From: Allobosea sp. CS1GBMeth4
GTDB lineage: Bacteria > Pseudomonadota > Alphaproteobacteria > Rhizobiales > Beijerinckiaceae
DNA length: 64,000 nucleotides
Direction of reading: 5' to 3'
NCBI RefSeq assembly: GCF_900185715.1
Contig: NZ_FYAS01000043.1
Location: forward strand, 1 to 64,000
Notes under the pieces: model-generated
What the model was told of the DNA's origin: nothing
The model's input: only the letters and a program-made list of their open reading frames with translations
Database searches by the model: none
Made by a program: the position numbers and the translations under genes
Shown: positions 58,026 through 64,000 of the stretch, in pieces
Position numbering within the stretch: the stretch's first letter is position 1
How the letters are laid out: each line of letters starts with the position of its first letter

Positions 58026-58790
58026 GTGGCCAACGACGCCGAGATCAAGGGCAAGACCAAGGACGAAGGCGGCATCCTCGAGACGATCAAGGTCGTCGTC
58101 CAGGCGCTGCTGATCGCCCTGGTGATCCGGACCCTGCTCTTCCAGCCCTTCAACATCCCGTCGGGCTCGCTGGTCCCGACCCTGCTGATCGGCGACTATC
58201 TCTTCGTCTCGAAATACACCTACGGCTACTCGAAGCATTCGATGCCGTTCAGCCCGCCGCTGTTCCAGGGCAGGGTCTGGGCGGCGGAGCCGAAGCGCGG
58301 CGACATCGCGGTGTTCAAGCTGCCGAGCGACAACTCGACCGACTACATCAAGCGCGTCATCGGCCTGCCCGGCGACCGCATCCAGATGATCGACGGCGTG
58401 CTGCACATCAACAACCAGGCGGTGAAGCGCGAGCGCATCGCCGATTTCGTCACCACCGACGCCTGGGGCCGCGCCACCACCGCGATCCAGTATCGCGAGA
58501 CGCTGCCGAACGGCGTCAGCCACAACATCATCGAGCGCGAGGGCGACACCGGCACCTTCGACAACACGGCGGTCTTCCGCGTGCCCGACGGCCATTTCTT
58601 CATGATGGGCGACAACCGCGACAACTCGCTCGACTCGCGCGACCGCAGCGTCGGCTACGTGCCGTTCGAGAACTTCGTCGGACGTGCCGAGATCATCTTC
58701 TTCTCGATCGACGAGGGCGCGTCCGCCTGGCGCATCTGGGAATGGCCCTGGACGGTGCGCTGGAACCGCATGTTCTCGACGATCAAGTGA
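58026..58790 (+). CDS. lepB: Signal peptidase I
   Basis: LepB removes signal peptides at the outer face of the inner membrane. The 254-residue protein has one N-terminal transmembrane helix (VVVQALLIALVIRTLLF), the catalytic Ser48 in IPSGSLVPT (the usual Met after Ser is Leu), the general-base Lys109 in DYIKRVIGLPGDRI, and GHFFMMGDNRDNSLDSR. The GTG at 58026 follows CAGGAG. Its TGA overlaps the rnc start (GTGA). Confidence 0.96.
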   Translation: MANDAEIKGKTKDEGGILETIKVVVQALLIALVIRTLLFQPFNIPSGSLVPTLLIGDYLFVSKYTYGYSKHSMPFSPPLFQGRVWAAEPKRGDIAVFKLPSDNSTDYIKRVIGLPGDRIQMIDGVLHINNQAVKRERIADFVTTDAWGRATTAIQYRETLPNGVSHNIIEREGDTGTFDNTAVFRVPDGHFFMMGDNRDNSLDSRDRSVGYVPFENFVGRAEIIFFSIDEGASAWRIWEWPWTVRWNRMFSTIK

Positions 58791-59518
58791 GCAAGGCGCC
58801 CGACAGCGGCCGCAAGCTGCCCGAGCTCTCGCGGCTCGAGAGCAGGCTCGGCCACCGCTTCCGCGACCGCGGCCTGCTGGAGACGGCGCTCACCCATATG
58901 AGCGCCGATCCACGCCGGATCGCGAGCTATCAGCGGCTCGAATTCCTCGGCGACCGCGTGCTCGGCCTCTCCGTCGCCGACATGCTGTTCACCACCTATC
59001 CGCAGGCCGAGGAAGGCGATATGTCGCGCCGCCTCGCCGATCTCGTGCGCAAGGAGACCTGCGCGGCGGTGGCGAGCGCCTGGGATGTCGGGTCGCATCT
59101 GCGCCTCGGAGAGGGCGAGATCCTCTCCGGCGCGCGCAAGAACAAGGCGATCCTTGCCGATGCCTGCGAGGCGATCATCGGCGCGGTGTTCATCGACGGC
59201 GGCTACGGCGCCGCCCGCAAGCTGGTCGAGGCCGGCTTCGGCGAGCGGCTGCTGAAGCCGGCGACGCCGCTGCGCGACGCCAAGACCGCCTTGCAGGAAT
59301 GGGCGCAGGGCCAGGGCCACCCGACACCGACCTATGCCGAGCGCGGCCGCTCCGGCCCCGACCACGCGCCGATCTTCCGCATCGCCGTGCGCATCGGCAC
59401 ATTGACGGAGGCGGAGGCCGAGGGCCGCTCGAAGCGGCTGGCCGAGCAGGCGGCGGCCGAGGCCTTCCTGCGCCGGCAGGGATTGTGGAACGAGGGGGCG
59501 GAGGCGGACCATGGCTGA
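58787..59518 (+). CDS. rnc: Ribonuclease III
   Basis: RNase III cuts double-stranded RNA in rRNA and mRNA maturation. The 243-residue protein has the signature QRLEFLGDRVLGLSVADML and the second acidic motif ILADACEAIIGAVFIDGGY. A C-terminal double-stranded RNA-binding domain follows (about 160–235, DAKTALQEWAQGQGHPTPTY, SKRLAEQAAAEAFL). The start GTG at 58787 overlaps the lepB stop, and its end overlaps era by 8 bases. Confidence 0.97.
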   Translation: MSKAPDSGRKLPELSRLESRLGHRFRDRGLLETALTHMSADPRRIASYQRLEFLGDRVLGLSVADMLFTTYPQAEEGDMSRRLADLVRKETCAAVASAWDVGSHLRLGEGEILSGARKNKAILADACEAIIGAVFIDGGYGAARKLVEAGFGERLLKPATPLRDAKTALQEWAQGQGHPTPTYAERGRSGPDHAPIFRIAVRIGTLTEAEAEGRSKRLAEQAAAEAFLRRQGLWNEGAEADHG

Positions 59519-60422
59519 AAGCGACCAGCAGACCCGCTGTGGCTTCGTCGCGCTGATCGGCGCGCCCAATGCCGGCAAGTCGACGCTGCTCAACCAGCTC
59601 GTCGGCGCCAAGGTCTCGATCGTCTCGCGCAAGGTGCAGACGACGCGCACCCAGGTGCGCGGCATCGCGCTCTCCGGCAAGGCGCAGATCATCTTCGTCG
59701 ACACGCCCGGCATCTTCGCGCCCAAGCGCCGGCTCGACCGCGCCATGGTGACGAGCGCCTGGGGCGGGGCGACCGACGCCGATCTGATCGGCGTGCTGAT
59801 CGACGTCGGCCGCTTCGACCATGAGGAGAACACGGCTCTGCTGGAGAAGCTCTCCGAGCTCAGGCAGCCCAAGTTCCTGATCCTCAACAAGATCGACACG
59901 ATCCCCAAGGAGAAGCTGCTCGCCATCACGGCGGCGGTGAACGAACGCGCGACGTTCGAGGCGACCTTCATGGTCGCGGCGCTGACCGGCTACGGCGTCA
60001 AGGACATCCTGGCCTGGCTGGAGAGCCGGCTGAAGCCCGGCCCCTGGCTCTATCCCGAGGACCAGATCTCGGACGCGCCGCTGCGCTTCCTCGCCGCCGA
60101 GATCACCCGCGAGAAGATCTTCGAGCGGCTGCACGACGAATTGCCCTATCGCTCCACCGTCGAGACCGAGAGCTGGCAGCAGCGTCCGGACGGCTCGGTC
60201 CGGATCGAGCAGACGATCTATGTCGAGCGCGAGGGCCAGCGGAAGATCGTGCTCGGCGAAGGCGGGCAGACGATCAAGGCGATCGGCCAGAAGGCGCGCG
60301 CCGAGATCGCCGAGGCGGCGGAGGCGAAGGTGCATCTCTTCCTCTTCGTCAAGGTCCGCGAGAACTGGAGCGACGATCCGGAGCGCTATCGCGAGATGGG
60401 GCTGGAGTTTCCGAAAAACTGA
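59511..60422 (+). CDS. era: GTPase Era
   Basis: Era binds 16S rRNA and helps 30S maturation. The 303-residue protein has G1 GAPNAGKST, G2 region TTRTQVRG, G3 DTPGIF, G4 NKID, and a C-terminal KH domain (VERIEQ-like IYVEREGQRKIVLGEGGQTIKAIGQKARAEI). ATG at 59511 lies inside the end of rnc. The gene usually followed by recO is here followed by a 177-base gap and a NYN-domain gene. Confidence 0.97.
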   Translation: MAESDQQTRCGFVALIGAPNAGKSTLLNQLVGAKVSIVSRKVQTTRTQVRGIALSGKAQIIFVDTPGIFAPKRRLDRAMVTSAWGGATDADLIGVLIDVGRFDHEENTALLEKLSELRQPKFLILNKIDTIPKEKLLAITAAVNERATFEATFMVAALTGYGVKDILAWLESRLKPGPWLYPEDQISDAPLRFLAAEITREKIFERLHDELPYRSTVETESWQQRPDGSVRIEQTIYVEREGQRKIVLGEGGQTIKAIGQKARAEIAEAAEAKVHLFLFVKVRENWSDDPERYREMGLEFPKN

Positions 60423-60599
60423 ACCGCCGCGTCCGCGCACGCAGGACTGGCAAAATTCGGCCGATATCTTGCGCATTGCCTGGCATCCACCACATAAACG
60501 CCGAGGAGGCGCTCGATTTGGAGCGCGAATCCGACATTATTCAACCTTGATCCGTGCCGATTCTTATTGGTCGACCGCATTTGAGCCAGGAGCCATTAC

Positions 60600-61214
60600 A
60601 TGGCAGGTGAGCCGCGCATCGCGCTCTTTATCGATGGAGCCAACCTTTATGCGACGTCGAAGCAGCTCGGTTTCGATATGGACTACCGGCGTCTACTCAA
60701 GGAATTCCAGGGCCGCGGCAATCTGATCCGGGCGTTCTACTTCACGACACTGGTCGAAAGCGAGGAGTACACCTCGATCCGCCCACTGGTCGACTGGCTC
60801 GACTATAACGGCTACAGGGTCATCACCAAGGCGGCGAAGGAGTTCACCGACGCGACGGGCCGCCGCCGCGTCAAGGGCAACATGGACATCGAGCTGGCGA
60901 TCGAGATGCTCGAGCTCGCGCCCCATCTCGACCACATCTACCTGTTCTCCGGCGACGGCGATTTCCGCCCCCTGGTCGAGGCGGTGCAGCGCAAGGGCGT
61001 CAAGGTCTCGGTGGTCTCGACCATCAACACCACCCCACCCATGGTCGCCGACGATCTGCGCCGGCAGTGCGACGAGTTCGTCGAGCTCGCCCATCTGATG
61101 CAGAAGGTCGGGCGCGACCCGGCCGAGCGCGCCGCGCGCGCGCCGGCCGCGGCCAATCCGGGACTGGAGCGCCGCTACGGCATCCGCCAGGGCGACGAGA
61201 GTCCGGAGGGCTGA
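60600..61214 (+). CDS. NYN-domain (LabA/DUF88) putative ribonuclease
   Basis: The 204-residue protein has a PIN-like NYN domain: RIALFIDGANLYATSKQLG with the first acidic residue, KGNMDIELAIEML with the second, HIYLFSGDGDFRPLVEAVQRKGVKVSVVS with the third. That acidic set suits a metal-dependent nuclease. LabA-type proteins of this family are conserved in alphaproteobacteria but have no agreed function. The tail from about 175 is disordered. The upstream 177 bases are relatively AT-rich and probably hold a promoter. Confidence 0.9.
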   Translation: MAGEPRIALFIDGANLYATSKQLGFDMDYRRLLKEFQGRGNLIRAFYFTTLVESEEYTSIRPLVDWLDYNGYRVITKAAKEFTDATGRRRVKGNMDIELAIEMLELAPHLDHIYLFSGDGDFRPLVEAVQRKGVKVSVVSTINTTPPMVADDLRRQCDEFVELAHLMQKVGRDPAERAARAPAAANPGLERRYGIRQGDESPEG

Positions 61215-61313
61215 ACCTCTCCCTTCCCTGCCGCGTTGGGCCGGCATGGGCGGAGCGCATCCGCGCCCGGCCCGCTTGACGCCGCCTGCGCGGCAGGCAA
61301 GCTCTGTTTCCGC

Positions 61314-61365
61314 TAGAGCATGCTGCGAAAAAGTGGCAACGGTTTTTCGCATCGAGCATGCTCTA
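61314..61365. repeat. Intergenic palindromic repeat, family A, copy 2
   Basis: Bounded by TAGAGCATGCTGCG and CGCATCGAGCATGCTCTA, with GTGGCAACGG between. It is the reverse complement of 5558–5607 with few differences. It lies downstream of the NYN gene and upstream of the superoxide dismutase gene. Confidence 0.8.
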
Positions 61366-61378
61366 AACTCTTAGAATC

Positions 61379-61426
61379 GATCACGTTATCTGCATTTGGA
61401 CGACTCCGTCCAAATGCAGCGTGATC
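61379..61426. repeat. Long hairpin upstream of the superoxide dismutase gene
   Basis: Outer arms GATCACG/CGTGATC surround an inner perfect 13-bp stem CTGCATTTGGACG/CGTCCAAATGCAG with loop ACTC. It ends 29 bases before the ATG and so would lie in or near the leader of the SOD message. It is adjacent to the family A repeat and may be part of the same mobile-type mosaic. Confidence 0.7.
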
Positions 61427-61454
61427 TGGGACAGGCATCGACCGGAGGGACGTC

Positions 61455-62177
61455 ATGACACGCCGCAGCTTTCTCACCGGCCTCGCCGCCGGCTCCGCCC
61501 TCGTCATCGCCCGCCCGGCCCTGGTGCTGGCGCAGAGCGCGCCGCCTCCGGCCCCGCCGCCGCCGGTCTTCACCCTGCCGAAGCTGCCTTACGCCTATGA
61601 GGCGCTGGAGCCGGCCATTGACGCGCAGACCATGCGCATCCACCACTCGCTCCACCACCAGGCCTATGTGAACGGCGCCAATGCGGCGGCCGGCCAATGG
61701 GAGGGCCTGCGGACCACGCCGATCGAGACGGTGCTGGCCGACCTCGAGGCCGCGCCGGAGACTGTCCGCACCGCGGTCCGCAACAATGTCGGCGGCCACT
61801 GGAACCACAGCTTCTTCTGGGAGCTGATGACGCCGGGCGGGGCCCAGCAGCCCGGCGCCGACCTCAGGAGCGCGATCGAGGGCGCCTTCGGCTCGGTGCT
61901 CGAGCTGGTGCAGAAGGTCAACCAGGCCGGCGCGACGCGCTTCGGCTCGGGCTGGGCCTGGCTCGTCGTCGACAAGGACAAGAAGCTCGCCATCGTCTCG
62001 ACCGCCAACCAGGACACCCCGCTCGAGCTCGGCGCCAAGGCGGTGCTCGGCGTCGACGTCTGGGAGCACGCCTATTACCTGAAGTACCAGAACCGCCGGC
62101 CGGAATACCTCGCCGCCTGGTGGCGGACGGTGAACTGGGACAAGGCGAACGAGAACTTCAAGAAGGCGATGGGGTAG
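61455..62177 (+). CDS. Fe/Mn superoxide dismutase with Tat signal (periplasmic)
   Basis: The 240-residue protein starts TRRSFLTGLAAGSALVIARPALVLAQS, a twin-arginine signal with cleavage near residue 27, then a Pro-rich linker. The Fe/Mn SOD fold follows: YAYEALEPAIDAQTMRIHHSLHHQAYVNG, NNVGGHWNHSFFWELMTP and LLGVDVWEHAYYLKYQNRRPEYL-like GVDVWEHAYYLKYQNRR, giving the His, His, Asp, His metal ligands. Tat export would place the folded metalloenzyme in the periplasm. GGAGGGACGTC precedes the ATG. Confidence 0.94.
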   Translation: MTRRSFLTGLAAGSALVIARPALVLAQSAPPPAPPPPVFTLPKLPYAYEALEPAIDAQTMRIHHSLHHQAYVNGANAAAGQWEGLRTTPIETVLADLEAAPETVRTAVRNNVGGHWNHSFFWELMTPGGAQQPGADLRSAIEGAFGSVLELVQKVNQAGATRFGSGWAWLVVDKDKKLAIVSTANQDTPLELGAKAVLGVDVWEHAYYLKYQNRRPEYLAAWWRTVNWDKANENFKKAMG

Positions 62178-62197
62178 TCCGAGCCCTTGAGACGCGC

Positions 62198-62303
62198 GTC
62201 ATGCTCGGGCTTGCCCCGAGCATCTCAGGCCGGAAAAGGCGCCAACCAGCCCCTCGTCTGCAAGAGATTCTCGGGTCTGCGCTTCGCTCCGCCCGAGAAT
62301 GAC
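62198..62303. repeat. Palindromic mosaic repeat, family B, copy 4 (reverse orientation)
   Basis: Begins GTCATGCTCGGGCTTGCCCCGAGCATCTC, in parts shared with the other copies, and ends CTCGGGTCTGCGCTTCGCTCC then GCCCGAGAATGAC. It reads in the opposite direction to copies 1–3. It lies between the convergent SOD and smpB genes. Confidence 0.8.
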
Positions 62304-62314
62304 ACCAGGCGCCC

Positions 62315-62788
62315 TCACCCGCCCGTCTTCAGGATCCGGGCCTTGTCGCGGTTCCAGTCGCGGGTCTTCTCGGTCTCGCGCTTGTCGTGCAGCTTCTTGC
62401 CCTTGCCGAGGCCGAGCTCGACCTTCGCCCGGCCCCTGTCGTTGAAATAGACCTTGAGCGGGATGACGGTGTAGCCCTCGCGCTGGATCGCGCCCATCAG
62501 CTTGTCGATCTGGCGGCGATGCAGCAGCAGCTTGCGCGGCCGGCGAACGTCGTGATTGAAGCGGTTGGCTTCGAGATATTCCGGGATATGGGCGTTGAAC
62601 AGGAAGAGCTCGTCGCCCATCGGGCCGGCATAGCTCTCGCCGATCGTCGCCTTGCCGCCGCGCAGCGACTTGATCTCCGTGCCCTTGAGGACGATGCCGG
62701 CCTCGAAGGTCTCGTCGATCGCGTAGCTGTAGCGCGCCTTGCGGTTGTCGGCCGCGAGCTTGTAGCGGTCGGTGTCGAGCTTGCTCAT
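62315..62788 (-). CDS. smpB: SsrA-binding protein SmpB
   Basis: SmpB delivers tmRNA to stalled ribosomes. The 157-residue protein has the family start [64 protein letters not shown] and the basic C-terminal tail [26 protein letters not shown]. tmRNA itself is not in the window. It lies 90 bases downstream of dapA on the same strand. Confidence 0.97.
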   Translation of the reverse strand: MSKLDTDRYKLAADNRKARYSYAIDETFEAGIVLKGTEIKSLRGGKATIGESYAGPMGDELFLFNAHIPEYLEANRFNHDVRRPRKLLLHRRQIDKLMGAIQREGYTVIPLKVYFNDRGRAKVELGLGKGKKLHDKRETEKTRDWNRDKARILKTGG

Positions 62789-62878
62789 GACCGCTCAAAG
62801 CCTCGGCATGCGTAATGTGGTGCGGACATCGCTCTCCTCGCGGCTTTCGCCGGAGACCGACGAACGCAGCCCTCTTAC

Positions 62879-63772
62879 TTAGGCATTCAACAGCCCGGCG
62901 TGAACCATGGCGCTACGGATGACTTCGCCGGTCGCCGGCGTCACCGGCAGCAGCGGCAGGCGGACCTCCTCCTCGATCCGGCCGAGGCGCTTGAGCCCGT
63001 GCTTGGCGCCGGCGAGCCCCGGCTCCTTGAAGATCGCATCGTGCAGCGGCACCAGCCGGTCCTGGATCTTCAGCGCGCCGGCATAATCGCCCTTCAGCGC
63101 GCAGGCCATCAATTCGGCGCAGAGCTTGGGCGCGACATTGGCGACGACGGAGATGCAGCCATGCCCGCCGGCGGCCATATAGGCCAGCGCCGTCATGTCC
63201 TCGCCCGAGAGCTGGATGAAGTCGGGGCCGAGCACATGGCGCTGCTGCGAGACGCGGGCGAGGTTGGCGGTCGCGTCCTTCACCCCGGCGATGTTCTTCA
63301 GCTCGTAGAGCCGCGCCATGGTCTCGACCGACATGTCGACCACCGAGCGCGGCGGGATGTTGTAGATGATGATCGGGATGCCGATCGCGTCGTTCACCGC
63401 CTTGAAGTGCTGGTACATGCCCTCCTGGGTCGGCTTGTTGTAATAGGGCGTGACCACGAGCACGGCCTGGGCGCCGGCCTTCTCCGCGTGCCTCGCCAGC
63501 GAGATCGCCTCGGTGGTGCTGTTCGAGCCGGCGCCGGCGATGACCGGCACCCTGCCCCTGGCCTGGTCGATGACGATCTCGGTGACGCGGCCATGCTCCT
63601 CATGGCTGAGCGTCGGGCTCTCGCCGGTGGTGCCGACCGGAACCAGCGCCGAGGAGCCGTTCTCGATCTGCCAGTCGACCAGGGCGCGCAGCGTCGCCTC
63701 GTCGACCTTGCCGCCCTTGAACGGCGTCACCAGCGCGGGCATCGAACCGGTGAGGGGCGCATGCTTGGTCAT
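62879..63772 (-). CDS. dapA: 4-hydroxy-tetrahydrodipicolinate synthase
   Basis: DapA commits aspartate semialdehyde and pyruvate to lysine and diaminopimelate. The 297-residue TIM-barrel protein has the GTTGE motif (48–52), Tyr137 in [10 protein letters not shown] and the Schiff-base Lys165 in [12 protein letters not shown] at 63772 is chosen because the family starts there, although the frame is open 138 bases further upstream. Confidence 0.97.
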   Translation of the reverse strand: MTKHAPLTGSMPALVTPFKGGKVDEATLRALVDWQIENGSSALVPVGTTGESPTLSHEEHGRVTEIVIDQARGRVPVIAGAGSNSTTEAISLARHAEKAGAQAVLVVTPYYNKPTQEGMYQHFKAVNDAIGIPIIIYNIPPRSVVDMSVETMARLYELKNIAGVKDATANLARVSQQRHVLGPDFIQLSGEDMTALAYMAAGGHGCISVVANVAPKLCAELMACALKGDYAGALKIQDRLVPLHDAIFKEPGLAGAKHGLKRLGRIEEEVRLPLLPVTPATGEVIRSAMVHAGLLNA

Positions 63773-63952
63773 GGACGGTCCTGAAAACGACATAGTTACG
63801 CGGAAAAGGGGCGACAGACATAGCCTTTCAGCGACAGTCCGCAAAGCCGGCAACCCATCAAAAATCGTGGCGGCATGGTTAGGACTCCGTAAAGCTCCCT
63901 GCGGGAGCATGGCCTACTGCTACGATCCGGTTTGCTTGGGGGGATGCCTCAT

Positions 63953-64000
63953 ATGGCACTATCGCCGGGCCGACGGTTCTTCGGAGCCGGCCTGACGCTC
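63953..64000 (+). CDS. Partial N-terminus of a divergent, possibly exported protein
   Basis: Sixteen residues (MALSPGRRFFGAGLTL) are visible before the window ends. An ATG follows a G-rich ribosome-like stretch (GGGGGGATGCCTCAT). The basic then hydrophobic composition suits the start of a signal peptide. In many Rhizobiales a soluble lytic transglycosylase gene faces dapA, which would fit, but the visible part is too short to identify. Confidence 0.4.
   Translation, partial: MALSPGRRFFGAGLTL

Noticed and set aside
60600-61214. NYN-domain protein as a toxin of a toxin–antitoxin pair.
   Set aside because: No small partner gene lies up- or downstream, and the length and motifs fit the conserved LabA/DUF88 group.

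Overview
The window is a stretch of high-GC chromosome from an alphaproteobacterium, most likely of the order Hyphomicrobiales (Rhizobiales). Three things point there: the order DUF177–plsX–fabH–ihfA–merR, the nrdR–ribD–ribE–ribH–nusB–thiL operon followed on the same strand by hppA, and an LdtR-type MarR regulator upstream of an L,D-transpeptidase. HemB lacks the zinc cysteines, as in Bradyrhizobium. A Bosea-like genus is possible but cannot be settled here. I see no tRNA, rRNA, CRISPR array, insertion sequence, integrase or phage gene. The content is core metabolism plus small stress and transport modules.

Layout. 0–6 kb: a partial gene, a BKACE-family enzyme, and a locus resembling the Bacillus MhqR regulon (hydrolase MhqD, dioxygenase MhqO, DoxX), here with a LysR regulator; then a DUF892 ferritin-like protein. 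5.8–6.3 kb: the SMR exporter sugE/gdx, preceded by a two-hairpin leader that fits a guanidine-II (mini-ykkC) riboswitch. 6.3–11.3 kb: merR, ihfA, fabH, plsX, DUF177, a cytochrome bc1 chaperone and a divergent BamE-like lipoprotein. 11.3–16 kb: a DMT exporter, the proton-pumping pyrophosphatase hppA and an MFS protein. 16–20.5 kb: the riboflavin operon, with short overlaps between most genes. 20.7–28.5 kb: a hypothetical membrane protein, glyA, a SoxR-like regulator divergent from an MFS exporter across a SoxR-box-like promoter, nhaA, an L,D-transpeptidase and ldtR. 28.7–36.7 kb: a DUF6163-like protein, 3-hydroxyisobutyryl-CoA hydrolase, hemB, a lipoprotein–LivH permease fusion, threonine dehydratase, an RDD protein, a methyltransferase and bpt.

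37–43 kb holds an RraA/UxaA sugar-acid cluster, an OpgG/OpgD glucan protein, a DUF2336 protein and an outer-membrane barrel. 43–51 kb holds parC, recO, a tautomerase with a divergent LysR gene, rsh and rpoZ. 51–54.5 kb holds a LysR/azoreductase pair and a HerA-like ATPase. 54.7–60.4 kb is the pdxJ–acpS–lepB–rnc–era block, interrupted by aqpZ and an MscS channel. The window ends with a NYN-domain protein, a Tat-exported superoxide dismutase, smpB, dapA and the start of a divergent gene.

Intergenic space carries an unusual load of palindromic mosaic repeats in several families, some with nested cloverleaf-like symmetry. The most noteworthy observations are the riboswitch, the SoxR-like promoter and regulator pair, the LysR-controlled quinone-detoxification locus, the lipoprotein–permease fusion, the exported superoxide dismutase and the repeat families. 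No wholly new multi-gene system is evident.
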